From positions 3,191,516 through 3,255,515 of the forward strand of contig NZ_CP133319.1 in the NCBI RefSeq assembly GCF_038811545.1: 64,000 bases of DNA, read 5' to 3'. Positions 47,550 through 57,217 of this stretch are shown piece after piece. Within the stretch, counting starts at the first letter, position 1. Each line of letters starts with the position of its first letter. Made by a program: the position numbers and the translations under genes. Origin of the DNA: Rhodoligotrophos sp. CJ14 (GTDB taxonomy: Bacteria > Pseudomonadota > Alphaproteobacteria > Rhizobiales > Im1). The notes under the pieces are model-generated. The model was not told where the DNA came from and did not search any database. It saw only the letters and a list, made by a program, of their open reading frames with translations.

Positions 47550-48155
47550 ATGAGCAGACGCATCGTCGGCCCGGAGATCGAAGGGCTGATTCAGCTTTTA
47601 TCGAAGCTGCCGGGCCTTGGTCCCCGGTCGGCGAGGCGTGCCGTCCTGCACCTGATCAAGAATCGCGCACGTCTGCTCGATCCACTGGCCTCGGCCATTG
47701 AGGATGTTCGGCGCACGGTCACCGTTTGCTCCGTCTGCGGCAATATAGATACCGCCGATCCCTGCGTGATCTGCTCCGATCCGCGGCGGGACCGCTCGCT
47801 CATCTGCGTCGTGGAGGAGGTGAGCGATCTCTGGGCTCTCGAGCGTGCGGGTGCGACCACCGGCCTTTATCACGTTCTCGGCGGGGTGATGTCTGCGATT
47901 GAAGGCATCGGCCCCGATGAGCTGTCGATCGATCAGCTCATCCACCGCTGTGCCGAACCAGGGGTGAAGGAAGTGATCCTCGCGGTGAATGCCACGGTCG
48001 ATGGTCAGACCACCGCCTATTATATCACCGAGCGTCTCCGCGGCCTCGATGTGACGGTAACCCGGCTGGCGCATGGTGTGCCCGTGGGTGGCGAGCTCGA
48101 TTATCTCGATGAGGGCACCCTCACCGCTGCGGTCAAATCCCGCCGGACCTTCTGA
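47550..48155 (+). CDS. recR: Recombination mediator RecR
   Basis: RecR (201 aa) helps RecFOR load RecA at gaps. N-terminal helix-hairpin-helix ([23 protein letters not shown]), C4 zinc finger ([16 protein letters not shown], about 57-72) and a Toprim domain ([34 protein letters not shown]). Starts 5 bp after ybaB; convergent with the TerB-like gene 6 bp beyond the stop. Confidence 0.95.
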   Translation: MSRRIVGPEIEGLIQLLSKLPGLGPRSARRAVLHLIKNRARLLDPLASAIEDVRRTVTVCSVCGNIDTADPCVICSDPRRDRSLICVVEEVSDLWALERAGATTGLYHVLGGVMSAIEGIGPDELSIDQLIHRCAEPGVKEVILAVNATVDGQTTAYYITERLRGLDVTVTRLAHGVPVGGELDYLDEGTLTAAVKSRRTF

Positions 48156-48161
48156 TCCCGC

Positions 48162-48578
48162 TCAGTTCACGGCATAGCGAGCGATGGCCGAGCGCTCGAT
48201 CGCCGCGCACGCAAGCTTGTCCAGCCCAAGCGTGTCGCGCAGGATCTGCAGGAAGCGGATTTCCTCTTTGGGCAATTTCATGTCGGCTGCGGCGACCTCC
48301 ACCGCAAGCGCATAGGCGGTCTCCTTGAGCCGCTCCGGCAGAGCTTCCTTCACCAATGCGAGCAGCGTGCGCAGCCCATCCTCGCCATCGGTGCTCAAGA
48401 GCTCGGCCGCCTCTTGCGCGATCAGCACCAGCCTATCTGGATCGAAATCGCGGAAGATCGGAAAGCGCTGCACGATGGAACCGATACGCTTCAGCTCGGC
48501 ATCGCCCATACGATTGTCCACGGCCGCCATGGTGACCATGACGTAGATGAGAGCCTGGTGTGGGCCGATGGTGCTCAT
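48162..48578 (-). CDS. TerB-like protein
   Basis: All-helical protein (138 aa) of the tellurite-resistance TerB type. It has the family acidic turn VTMAAVDNRMGDAELKRIG near residue 20 and a second AAADMKLPKEEIRFLQIL near residue 100. The ATG at 48578 has GGAG five bases upstream; the longer open frame runs into the helicase gene. TerB-like proteins bind metal or sit in stress pathways; single-copy ones such as this have no settled role. It follows dinG on the same strand. Confidence 0.72.
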   Translation of the reverse strand: MSTIGPHQALIYVMVTMAAVDNRMGDAELKRIGSIVQRFPIFRDFDPDRLVLIAQEAAELLSTDGEDGLRTLLALVKEALPERLKETAYALAVEVAAADMKLPKEEIRFLQILRDTLGLDKLACAAIERSAIARYAVN

Positions 48579-48630
48579 AGACGCTCCAATACTGACATGA
48601 TGCGCCGCAAAGTAGAGTTGCACTTGCCTT

Positions 48631-51510
48631 TCAGCAAGGCCGCTCGGCCAAAAAACCCTGAACGGTCTCGATCGCATCCACGAGCCCCGTACGCTTGACC
48701 GGCACGCCATCGGGGAAGGCGGTGAGGAAGCGGGATGCAAGCCGTGGGTCGAGAATGACGAAGACCCCGCGGTCCTCGGCGCGGCGGATGAGACGCCCGA
48801 AGGCCTGCCGGAGCCGCAGCCGCACGATCATCTCCTGATAGAGATTGCCGCCAAAAGCCGCGCGCCGCGCCCGTTCGAGGATCGAGGGCTGTGGCCAGGG
48901 AACCCGCTCGAGCACGATGAGCCGCAAGGCATCGCCCGGCACGTCCACCCCGTCGCGCACCGCATCTGTGCCCAGAAGGCAGCTGTTCTGCTCAGCCCGG
49001 AACAGATCGACCAGGGTGCCGGTATCTACCGGGTCCACATGCTGGGCGTAAAGCGAAAGCCCCTCGCGGCTGAGCGGCGCAATGATCCGCTTATAGGTTT
49101 CCCTGAGCCGTGATATGGCCGTGAACAGCCCGAGCGCGCCACCCCCCGCCGCCACGAACAACTCACGATAGGCTGCTGCCACCTGGTCTGGATCCTCTCG
49201 ATTGACATCATTGACGATCAGGATCCGCGCCTGGTTCGGGTAATCATAGGGGCTGTGATGGACCGAGCGCGCCACCGGATAGGCCAGGTGATTGACACCG
49301 GTGCGCATCTCGGCGCTTGCCCAGTCATCCGGAATATCGGGTAGCCTGTCGCGCAACGTGGCCGACGTGATCACGGCCCCATCCACGCTTTCCAGCACGA
49401 GCTTCGCAAGCGGGATCGTCGGATCGATCCAATGCCGATACATCCCCACATCGGCCTCTTGGCCGAAACTGTGCTCGATCGCGAACCATTCGGTGAACCC
49501 CTCGGGCTCCTCCCGGCTCAGCCTGTCGAGCATGTCGATCCAGGCGCCCAGCATCAGCTCCGACCGGCGCCGTAACCCCCGGGAAACCGATTCGATCCGG
49601 GCCCGTTCCGCGCTCTCGAGCTTGGCTGCATCGTCATCCAGTCGCGCCATGAGGCTCTTGGCCAGCGCCTGCATCGGAGCGGCCAATTCCTGCAGGGCTG
49701 CTGCGAGGCCGTCTGCGGCATCGGCAAGCCCGGGAATCCCGGGACGGCAGGCGGTTTCGAGCGCATAACGCGCGGCTGTGTCCGACCGGGCGAGCACCTG
49801 CTCGCGCACCATCATGAGAAAGCGCTCGGCCGGGCCATCCGGCATGCCGGCTTGAACCCGCCGCTGCCAGCCCGGTCCCGGCAAGCCCGTGGCCGCCTGC
49901 ATGACCGCTTGCAACATCGCTTCGGATTGATCGTCTTCAGCGGCGCCACCGGCGAGATCGCCAATGCGGTCGAGCAGGCTGCGGCCACGCCGGCCGCGGG
50001 CCTCACCGCCTCTGATCCAGCGACGCAGCTCGGCGGCCTCGACAGCGGTGAGATGGGCGGCAAAGGCATTATCGGCCGCATCGAACAGGTGATGGCCCTC
50101 ATCGAGGATCAGCCGCCGGATTGCACCTGTCGCGGTTTGCTCTTCGGAATTTTCCGCAGGCCCGAGCAGCTGGTCCTGCGCGGCTTGCGCCATGACCAGT
50201 GCGTGATTGCCAATCACGATGTCTGCCTTGCGTGCAGCCCGTGTCGCTTTCTCGACAAAGCATTTCCGGTAATGCGGACAGGCCGTGTAGATACATTCGC
50301 CCCGCCTGTCGGTAAGCCCTAAACTGGCCGGGGAGGGCGCGCGCTCTCCCGCCGTGCCGCCATCGGCGAACAGTGACATGAGCCAGGCGGGAAAATCCCC
50401 GCCGATCATGTCGCCGTCGCGGCTTGCTTTCACCCAGCGGACGATCAAAACCGCGAGCAGGTTGCCGCGCGCGTTCCCGCTCATCTGGGCAATCCGCTCC
50501 TGCAGGTTCAGCAGGCAGAGATAATTCTCCCGTCCCTTGCGGATGACGACTTTGCTACGCCGTTCATCGGCGCTCGGAAAGACCTTCTGGGTCTCCTGCT
50601 CGAGCTGCCGCTGCAGGTTCTTGGTATAGGTGGACACCCACACCGTTCCGCTGTTTCGCCGCGCCCACACGGTGGCGGGAGCGAGATAGCCCAGCGTCTT
50701 GCCAAGGCCCGTTCCCGCCTCGGCCAGAAGAATGTGGTTCTCGTGCCGGCTGATCCGTGGTGCGAAGGCACGCGCAACCTTGGCACTGTAATCGCGCTGG
50801 GAGGTGCGGCTTTCCGAATTGCTGCCCAGGATCCGGCTCAGCTCCGCCTCGGCCTCCTCCGCCGAAACCCCATGGCTATCGGGCTGCGGACGCGGCCCGT
50901 CATCCTCCCATTCGGCGAGCCTGTCCCACACATTGAGCCCGGTGAGAAACGGCGAGATCTCTTGGCGGCCGCAGCCATCCTCGATGGCGCGAATCACCAG
51001 TGGTGCCCAGGGCCATCGGCTTCGTGCCAAAAACTGCGCCTGCTCGAGAACTTCGCGCGCCGAGTGCTTACGGGCGTCTTCCGTCAGCAGCCCCAAAAGC
51101 CGGCGCGCCGTCTCCCTCAGGAGTTCGCTCGCCGGCAAGATATCCGTTTCCAGGCCTGCCGCTTGAGCAATCCCCATAGGCGTCGGCAGGGCGAACCGGG
51201 CGGGACAGATGAACGCGAACAGCTCCGCCAGGTCAAAATGGGCCTGCTCCCGGGCCGTCCGCGCGATGGCCCGCTCCAATCGCCCTGCAATCTGCAGCCG
51301 ATTCGCCAGGAACACCGCGTGGCAGACGAGATGCGGCTCTGCAGTCAGACGGCCCAACCCTGCCTCTGGGTCGAGCAGTTGCGGTTCGGAGCCGGGTTGC
51401 GAGCACAACAGGCTGACCCCCTGCAGCGCGGCGGCTGGCAATGTGCTGAGCGGATCCATGGCCCAGCCGCGGGCGGCTTCGGTCGATCTATGATGCGGTG
51501 CGAAAGACAT
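48631..51510 (-). CDS. ATP-dependent DNA helicase, DinG/XPD-like with FeS cluster
   Basis: Superfamily 2 helicase (959 aa). Walker A in LLAEAGTGLGKTLGYLAPA (about 271-290), the cluster cysteines in ENYLCLL and GECIYTACPHYRKCF, DEAH-type box as LDEGHH, and helicase motif VI in RLRQAFGRLIRRAEDRG near the C-terminus. The N-terminal 230 residues are family-specific and lack the DnaQ exonuclease domain of some DinG forms. In the family it unwinds 5'-3', including R-loops. The start is weakly supported (no clear ribosome site). Confidence 0.85.
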   Translation of the reverse strand: MSFAPHHRSTEAARGWAMDPLSTLPAAALQGVSLLCSQPGSEPQLLDPEAGLGRLTAEPHLVCHAVFLANRLQIAGRLERAIARTAREQAHFDLAELFAFICPARFALPTPMGIAQAAGLETDILPASELLRETARRLLGLLTEDARKHSAREVLEQAQFLARSRWPWAPLVIRAIEDGCGRQEISPFLTGLNVWDRLAEWEDDGPRPQPDSHGVSAEEAEAELSRILGSNSESRTSQRDYSAKVARAFAPRISRHENHILLAEAGTGLGKTLGYLAPATVWARRNSGTVWVSTYTKNLQRQLEQETQKVFPSADERRSKVVIRKGRENYLCLLNLQERIAQMSGNARGNLLAVLIVRWVKASRDGDMIGGDFPAWLMSLFADGGTAGERAPSPASLGLTDRRGECIYTACPHYRKCFVEKATRAARKADIVIGNHALVMAQAAQDQLLGPAENSEEQTATGAIRRLILDEGHHLFDAADNAFAAHLTAVEAAELRRWIRGGEARGRRGRSLLDRIGDLAGGAAEDDQSEAMLQAVMQAATGLPGPGWQRRVQAGMPDGPAERFLMMVREQVLARSDTAARYALETACRPGIPGLADAADGLAAALQELAAPMQALAKSLMARLDDDAAKLESAERARIESVSRGLRRRSELMLGAWIDMLDRLSREEPEGFTEWFAIEHSFGQEADVGMYRHWIDPTIPLAKLVLESVDGAVITSATLRDRLPDIPDDWASAEMRTGVNHLAYPVARSVHHSPYDYPNQARILIVNDVNREDPDQVAAAYRELFVAAGGGALGLFTAISRLRETYKRIIAPLSREGLSLYAQHVDPVDTGTLVDLFRAEQNSCLLGTDAVRDGVDVPGDALRLIVLERVPWPQPSILERARRAAFGGNLYQEMIVRLRLRQAFGRLIRRAEDRGVFVILDPRLASRFLTAFPDGVPVKRTGLVDAIETVQGFLAERPC

Positions 51511-51612
51511 GCGGAGCCGACCTTAACCCATTTCGTCTCGTCTTTCACGCGCGCAGGCGCGCAGAATAGACCGGCAATGGAACTTGTACTTCCGTGCAAT
51601 AATAGTTGCCTT

Positions 51613-51639
51613 TTCCGGTTCGAATGTGGTTCACCGGAA
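51613..51639. other. Inverted repeat in the dinG-antiporter gap
   Basis: TTCCGGT/ACCGGAA, a 7-bp perfect inverted repeat with a 13-nt spacer in the 214-bp divergent gap. A second short one (GCGG/CCGC) adjoins it. Position suits a regulator site for either gene; otherwise the gap shows nothing. Confidence 0.3.
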
Positions 51640-51724
51640 GCGGTATTCCTGCCGCACAAGTCTGCCTGAAGAAGACGCGGACATGAGCTGAGGTAATCCG
51701 GCAGGGCGAGGACGGGGAGAACAT

Positions 51725-53476
51725 GTGCACCACGAAACCGCTCTGATTGCTCTGATCGCCTTGGGCTTCGTCTCGGCGTTCGGATTTGGCTTCGTGGCCG
51801 ACCGCCTGCGCTTGCCGCCATTGGTCGGCTATCTCCTGGCGGGAGTGGTCATGGGGCCCTTCACGCCGGGCTTTGTGGCCGACAGCACCCTCGCCGGTCA
51901 GCTCGCCGAGATGGGGGTGATTTTGCTCATGTTTGGCGTGGGCCTTCACTTCTCTGCAGCCGACCTGATGGCCGTGCGCTGGGTCGCCATACCCGGCGCG
52001 GTCGGCCAGATCGTGCTGGCAACCCTTCTCGGTGCGGCTCTGGCCATGCTCTGGGGCTGGAGTCTCGGGGGCAGCATCGTGTTCGGGCTGTCATTGTCGG
52101 TGGCCAGCACTGTCGTGCTGCTGCGTGCCCTGGAAGAGCGCAATGCCGTTGCCACGCCTAATGGCCGCATCGCAGTCGGCTGGCTGATCGTCGAGGACCT
52201 GGCGATGGTGCTTGCCCTGGTCCTTCTGCCCGCTTTTGCCGAAATCATGGGGGCGCACGGGCTGGCCGCTGGTGATACGAGCCATGCCCCTGCCGAAAGC
52301 GGCCTTGGCTTGGGCGCGCAACTCGCCCTCACGCTCGGCAAGGTCGTTGCCTTTGTCGCGCTCGCCATGCTGATCGGGCCGAAAATCGTGCCCTGGATCT
52401 TGAAACAGGTTGCCCGCACCGGATCACGCGAGCTGTTCACCCTCTCGGTCCTGGCGCTGGCTCTCGGTATTGCCTATGGCTCGGCGGTTGTCTTCGGCGT
52501 ATCCTTCGCCCTGGGCGCGTTCTTTGCCGGCGTGGTCCTCAGCGAATCCCAGTTCAGCCACAGGGCCGCGGCCGATTCCCTTCCCCTGCAGGATGCCTTC
52601 GCGGTGCTGTTCTTCGTCTCGGTGGGCATGCTCTTTGACCCATCGATCCTGATTCGCGAGCCGCTGAAGGTCCTGGCGGTTCTTGCCCTCATCGTGGTTG
52701 GCAAGTCGGTCGTGGCCTTCCTGATCGTTCTGCTGATGCGCTTTCCCGCGAGCACGGCGCTCACCGTTTCGGCAAGCCTTGCCCAGATCGGAGAGTTCTC
52801 CTTCATCCTTGCCGGTCTTGGTGTTGCCTCGGGCCTGATGCCTGCGGAAGGTCGCGACCTGATCCTGGCGGGCGCGTTGCTCTCCATCATGCTCAATCCG
52901 TTGAGCTTTGCTGCTGCCGCGGCTCTGATCCGGCGCCAGGCTGGCAAGCCGGGCTCGCCCTTCGGTGCTGTCCGTATGGCGGCCCTTGAGCAGGAGCTCG
53001 AGGCGGTACGCAGGGCCAGCGAAGCGCGCCACATGGAGCGGGGCCTCGAGGCGCAGCAGATCGTGGAGAAATTCCCGATCTTTGCGAGTCTCTCGCCTGA
53101 TGAGCGCGAAGAGCTGCTCATGCTGTTCAGGCCGCGCTCTGCCAATCCCGGCGATCGGGTCATCCGCAAGGGTGAACGGCCGGATGCGATGTATTTCATT
53201 TCCTCGGGCACCGTGCAGGTCTCGGTCAATGGCCGCACCATCGAGCTGAAACCGGGTGATTTTTTCGGAGAAATGGGATTGCTGAGCGGCGAGCGGCGCA
53301 CGGCGGATGTGACTGCGGTCGACTATTGCAAGTTCCTCTCCATGACCGCACGCGAGTTCCGGCAGTTCATTAATCGCCATCCCAATTTGCGGGCGCAGTT
53401 CGATGCCATGGCCGCCCAGCGCCGGCGGATGAACGAGAATCTCGATTCAGCTGACGTTGTCGCTGGCGCGAGCTGA
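51725..53476 (+). CDS. CPA2 cation/proton antiporter with cyclic-nucleotide-binding domain
   Basis: Membrane protein (583 aa). The first about 400 residues form a KefB/YbaL-type sodium/proton exchanger fold with about 12 helices ([52 protein letters not shown]). The C-terminal about 130 residues are a cNMP-binding domain ([54 protein letters not shown]) in place of the TrkA-N/RCK domain of YbaL. A potassium or sodium antiporter gated by a nucleotide is inferred. GTG start after GGGGAGA. Confidence 0.82.
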   Translation: MHHETALIALIALGFVSAFGFGFVADRLRLPPLVGYLLAGVVMGPFTPGFVADSTLAGQLAEMGVILLMFGVGLHFSAADLMAVRWVAIPGAVGQIVLATLLGAALAMLWGWSLGGSIVFGLSLSVASTVVLLRALEERNAVATPNGRIAVGWLIVEDLAMVLALVLLPAFAEIMGAHGLAAGDTSHAPAESGLGLGAQLALTLGKVVAFVALAMLIGPKIVPWILKQVARTGSRELFTLSVLALALGIAYGSAVVFGVSFALGAFFAGVVLSESQFSHRAAADSLPLQDAFAVLFFVSVGMLFDPSILIREPLKVLAVLALIVVGKSVVAFLIVLLMRFPASTALTVSASLAQIGEFSFILAGLGVASGLMPAEGRDLILAGALLSIMLNPLSFAAAAALIRRQAGKPGSPFGAVRMAALEQELEAVRRASEARHMERGLEAQQIVEKFPIFASLSPDEREELLMLFRPRSANPGDRVIRKGERPDAMYFISSGTVQVSVNGRTIELKPGDFFGEMGLLSGERRTADVTAVDYCKFLSMTAREFRQFINRHPNLRAQFDAMAAQRRRMNENLDSADVVAGAS

Positions 53477-53561
53477 GATCAGCCGGTTGACGGCAGGCGG
53501 CCGGACTCATAGGGTCGCCGCCCAAGTTCAACGCGCCTTCGCGCACCTGCGAGACAATATC

Positions 53562-55157
53562 GTGATCACCGACCGTAAGCTCGTCGAAGAAGCAATGGCC
53601 AGCAAGGCATGGCCATTCGAGGAAGCCCGCAAATTGCTGGAGCGCCTCAAACGGACGGGCAAAAAGGACGTGCTGTTCGAGACCGGTTACGGCCCCTCGG
53701 GCCTGCCCCATATCGGTACCTTTGGGGAGGTCGCGCGCACCACCATGGTTCGCCACGCCTTCTCGACCATGTCCGACGTGCCGACCCGGCTGATCTGCTT
53801 CTCCGATGATATGGATGGACTTCGCAAGATCCCGGACAATATTCCAAACCAGGATCTGATCCGCCCGCATCTCAACAAGCCGCTCACCAAGGTTCCCGAC
53901 CCCTTCGGCAAGTTCGAAAGCTTCGGCCACCACAATAATGCGATGCTGCGCGATTTCCTCGACCGCTTCGGATTCGAGTACGAGTTTCGCAGCGCGAGCG
54001 AATGCTATGCATCGGGCATTTTCGATAAGGCGCTGCTGCGCGTGCTGGAGCGCTATGACGAGGTGATGGCGATCATGCTGCCATCTCTCAGGGAAGAGCG
54101 CCAGAAGACCTATTCACCCTTTCTGCCGGTCTCGCCCGATACAGGCGAGGTGCTGCAGGTGCCGATCGAAGAGCGCAAGCTCGACGCCGGCACGATCGTC
54201 TATCGCGATCCGCATACTCAGAAGCTGGTCGAGGTGCCCGTTACGGGCGGGCACTGCAAGCTGCAATGGAAGGCCGACTGGGCGATGCGGTGGTACGCTC
54301 TGGGTGTTGATTATGAGATGTCCGGCAAGGATCTGATCGATTCCGTCAAGCTGTCGAGCAAGATCTGCTCGGCTCTCGGCGCCGAGCCCCCGGAGGGCTT
54401 CAACTATGAGCTCTTCCTCGACGAGAAGGGCCAAAAGATCTCGAAGTCCAAGGGCAATGGCCTCACCATCGAGGAATGGTTGCGCTATGCGAGCCCTGAA
54501 AGCTTGCAGCTCTACATGTTCCAGGCACCGCGCAAGGCCAAGCGTCTCTATTTTGACGTGATCCCGAAGGCCGTGGACGACTATTATGCTTTCCTGAGCA
54601 AGTTCGACGGGCAGGACACCCAGGAGCAACTGTCCAATCCTGTCTGGCACATCCATTCGGGCAAGCCGCCGCAGGCAACGATGCCAGTGAGCTTCTCGCT
54701 TCTGCTCAACCTGGTAAGTGCGTCCAACGCGGAAGATAAGGAGGTTCTGTGGGGCTTCATTCGCCGCTATGCGCCGGATGCCTCATCCTCAAGTCAGCCC
54801 GAGCTCGACCGGCTGGCTGGCTATGCCATCCATTATTTCCATGATTTCGTGAAGCCGACCAAGCAATTCCGAGCGCCGACCGACATGGAACGGGCTGCGC
54901 TGCTTGATCTGAAGACGCGGCTCGATGGCCTGCCTTCGTCAGCCGAGCTGGACGCAGAGACGATCCAGGACATTGTCTACGAAGTCGGCAAGCAGGGCGG
55001 ATTTGAGAACCTGCGCGACTGGTTCAAGGCTCTCTACGAGGTTCTGCTGGGCCAGCCGCAGGGGCCGCGATTTGGCTCCTTCATCGCCCTCTACGGTGTA
55101 AGGGAGACCAGCCGGCTCATTGATGACGCCTTACAGGGAAAGCTTGCGGCGGGTTAG
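53562..55157 (+). CDS. lysK: Lysyl-tRNA synthetase, class I
   Basis: Class I LysRS (531 aa) charging tRNA-Lys, unrelated to the usual class II LysS. HIGH-type motif [12 protein letters not shown] (His50-Thr53) and KMSKS-type KISKSKGNG (about 292-300) are both present, along with [12 protein letters not shown] and the C-terminal anticodon-binding cage. The GTG at 53562 gives the family N-terminus before [10 protein letters not shown]; the open frame extends back into the antiporter gene. Its TAG stop is the first three bases of a TAGAGC repeat. Confidence 0.93.
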   Translation: MITDRKLVEEAMASKAWPFEEARKLLERLKRTGKKDVLFETGYGPSGLPHIGTFGEVARTTMVRHAFSTMSDVPTRLICFSDDMDGLRKIPDNIPNQDLIRPHLNKPLTKVPDPFGKFESFGHHNNAMLRDFLDRFGFEYEFRSASECYASGIFDKALLRVLERYDEVMAIMLPSLREERQKTYSPFLPVSPDTGEVLQVPIEERKLDAGTIVYRDPHTQKLVEVPVTGGHCKLQWKADWAMRWYALGVDYEMSGKDLIDSVKLSSKICSALGAEPPEGFNYELFLDEKGQKISKSKGNGLTIEEWLRYASPESLQLYMFQAPRKAKRLYFDVIPKAVDDYYAFLSKFDGQDTQEQLSNPVWHIHSGKPPQATMPVSFSLLLNLVSASNAEDKEVLWGFIRRYAPDASSSSQPELDRLAGYAIHYFHDFVKPTKQFRAPTDMERAALLDLKTRLDGLPSSAELDAETIQDIVYEVGKQGGFENLRDWFKALYEVLLGQPQGPRFGSFIALYGVRETSRLIDDALQGKLAAG

Positions 55158-55168
55158 AGCATTTTCGA
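55155..55168. repeat. TAGAGC-type repeat end after lysK
   Basis: TAGAGCATTTTCGA, identical to 10286-10299. Its TAG is the lysK stop codon. The reverse arm is not obvious here; the following DNA folds into nested hairpins. Confidence 0.45.
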
Positions 55169-55206
55169 CAATCGAAACCGCGCTGGGGTGTTCACCGCTT
55201 GCGGCG

Positions 55207-55247
55207 AGATCATCCGCCGAGGGCAACCGCGCCCGTGCGGATGATCT
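55207..55247. terminator. Terminator between convergent lysK and the S24 regulator
   Basis: AGATCATCCGC/GCGGATGATCT, a perfect 11-bp stem with a 19-nt loop, followed by TGCGGTTTTGTTATT. An outer pairing AAACCGC (near 55175) with GCGGTTT (near 55250) could enclose it. The T-rich end favours termination of lysK. Confidence 0.6.
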
Positions 55248-55257
55248 TGCGGTTTTG

Positions 55258-55896
55258 TTATTGGCTTGTCCAAACGATACGCGCGGTCCACTCGATCGTC
55301 TCGAGCGGCGTGCTGGTAGGATCACCGGAGCCGTCAAGAGGCGTCGTCTCCAGCACGCGGGCCGTTTGCCTGTAAAGGGTCCGTATGAAAACCTTGCCGT
55401 CTTGCTGCCGGTAGAGCATACGGTCGCCTCGGCGCAGGGAGGCTGTCGGCGAGATAATGATCACGTCTCCATCGCGATAGATCGGATCGTATTCGCTGCC
55501 ATTGATCTCCAACGCATATACACGCTGATCGCTCAGCCCTGGGAAAGCCAAGGCATCCCAATGGCTGCCGGATGGGAGGCCCTTCGTATCGAAATACCCG
55601 GACGACTCCACCTGTGCCAGGCCAATGAGGGGAATGATGGAGCTGTTCGGAGAGGCGCAACCGCTATGTCCGTTCACGAGCATCGCGAATTCGACGATAT
55701 TCGATCCCGTCGCCCTGAGAATTTTAGCAACGCTTTCGGTTGTCGGCCAGCGCGGCCGTCCATCTGCTGTGAAGCGCTTTGATTTGTTGAAGGTGGTGGG
55801 ATCGAGACCCGAGCACTTTGCTAATCCTGAGGTCGACATATTGCTTCGCGCGGCGAGCTCATCGATCGCAGACCAAATGTGATCATGTAAAAACAT
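55258..55896 (-). CDS. HTH-S24 (LexA/CI-like) regulator
   Basis: Protein of 212 aa with an N-terminal helix-turn-helix (about 5-65, SGLAKCSGLDPTTFNKSKRF) and a C-terminal S24 peptidase-like domain (about 88-212). The serine of the Ser-Lys dyad is in EINGSEYDPIYRDGDVIII (Ser134). At the lysine position I place Arg172 (GKVFIRTL), so self-cleavage is doubtful; this alignment is by eye. It is probably a repressor whose regulon is unknown. TGGACA repeats lie in its own upstream gap. Confidence 0.78.
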   Translation of the reverse strand: MFLHDHIWSAIDELAARSNMSTSGLAKCSGLDPTTFNKSKRFTADGRPRWPTTESVAKILRATGSNIVEFAMLVNGHSGCASPNSSIIPLIGLAQVESSGYFDTKGLPSGSHWDALAFPGLSDQRVYALEINGSEYDPIYRDGDVIIISPTASLRRGDRMLYRQQDGKVFIRTLYRQTARVLETTPLDGSGDPTSTPLETIEWTARIVWTSQ

Positions 55897-56087
55897 TGAC
55901 CGTACTCTCTACATGGACATTCAAATGACAATGGACAACGAGCAATTCAGAGGGGTGCGCCCGGCGTCTCCCGGGCCTTACCTCCCGGTGCATTCAATGA
56001 GCGAAAATTTTTGTAAACACAACCATTACGATAGTCTCCGTTATGCCAAGTCCCTTCTTTTGTCCACTGATGTGAGTTGAAACCTAC

Positions 56088-57179
56088 ATGTCCGCCGATT
56101 TGTTCGCCTTAGCGCGGCCGTTGCTCCACGCTTTCGATCCAGAGAAAAGTCATCAACTCACCATCGCGGCCCTGCGAACCGGTCTGATACCCAGCGCATT
56201 GCCGGATGATTCGCGGCTTGCGACGCAAGCCTTCGGAAAGGCTCTGTCCAATCCGATCGGCCTCGCCGCCGGTTTTGATAAGGATGGAGAAGTGCCCCAT
56301 AGGCTCATGGCCATCGGCTTTGGCTTCGCAGAAATTGGCACGGTCACTCCGAAGCCCCAATCCGGCAACCTGAAACCTCGTCTTTTCCGTTTGAAGGAAG
56401 ATGCGGCGATCATTAATCGGCTGGGGTTCAACAACCAGGGGCATGACAGTGCGGCCCAACGTCTTGAACGGCTCGATCGGAAATTGTTCATAGGTGTGAA
56501 TATCGGCGCCAATAAGGATTCAACGGATCGAATTGGCGACTATGTTCTCGGGGTGAGGCGATTTGCTGGTTTGGCTAGCTATCTCACCGTGAATATCTCT
56601 TCTCCCAATACGCCGGGACTTAGGGATCTTCAGACAGGCCCGGCATTGCGGGAACTGCTCGAGCGGGTATTGTCCGCGCGCGCCGAGGCCGCCGCTAAGC
56701 TGGCGCGTCCGGTTCCCCTCATGGTCAAGGTATCCCCGGATCTCGCGGATGAAGACCTTGATGAAGTCGCGCTGGCCTGCCTCCGCAGCGGTGTCGATGG
56801 AATGATCATATCCAACACGACAATCACCCGGCCACCCCTGCGCTCGATGCACGGATCTGAAACGGGAGGATTGTCCGGCAGCCCGCTATTTGTGCGATCC
56901 ACCCGAGCCCTGGCACGGGTATACCGCAGAACGGAGGGGCGCATCTTGCTGGTCGGGGTCGGGGGCGTCTCATCCGCCGCGACGGCAATTGAGAAGGTCC
57001 GGGCCGGTGCGTCGCTGATCCAGCTTTACACCGCCCTGACATTCAAGGGACCACGTCTTCTGACGGAGATCAAGAAAGGCCTGCTCCAGAAGCTCTCGGA
57101 GCAGCGGCTCTCGCGTCTGGCCGATCTTACCGGGATTGGCGCCGACGAATGGGCCGAGCGGCCGCTTCTGGAGGGGTGA
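56088..57179 (+). CDS. pyrD: Dihydroorotate dehydrogenase (quinone), class 2
   Basis: Membrane-associated FMN enzyme (363 aa) of pyrimidine synthesis passing electrons to quinone. The N-terminal helix for membrane contact is residues about 1-35. Motifs: NPIGLAAGFDKDG, GFAEIGTVTPKPQ.GN, VNISSPNTPGLRDLQ with the class 2 catalytic serine, MVKVSPDL, and GVGGVSSA for FMN phosphate. It is convergent with livM; an 11-bp stem overlaps its stop codon. Confidence 0.95.
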   Translation: MSADLFALARPLLHAFDPEKSHQLTIAALRTGLIPSALPDDSRLATQAFGKALSNPIGLAAGFDKDGEVPHRLMAIGFGFAEIGTVTPKPQSGNLKPRLFRLKEDAAIINRLGFNNQGHDSAAQRLERLDRKLFIGVNIGANKDSTDRIGDYVLGVRRFAGLASYLTVNISSPNTPGLRDLQTGPALRELLERVLSARAEAAAKLARPVPLMVKVSPDLADEDLDEVALACLRSGVDGMIISNTTITRPPLRSMHGSETGGLSGSPLFVRSTRALARVYRRTEGRILLVGVGGVSSAATAIEKVRAGASLIQLYTALTFKGPRLLTEIKKGLLQKLSEQRLSRLADLTGIGADEWAERPLLEG

Positions 57180-57205
57180 GGCTTCGTCGTGGGTGAAGCC
57201 TCACC
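57175..57205. terminator. Hairpin between convergent pyrD and livM
   Basis: GGTGAGGCTTC/GAAGCCTCACC, perfect 11-bp stem, 9-nt loop; it includes the pyrD TGA. There is no T-run, so a bidirectional end or stability structure is likely. Confidence 0.55.
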
Positions 57206-57217
57206 GTCACGAGTTCA

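Noticed and set aside
51617-51628. GGTTCGAATG resembling a tRNA T-loop
   Set aside because: No acceptor or anticodon stem can be drawn around it; it is part of a short inverted repeat.
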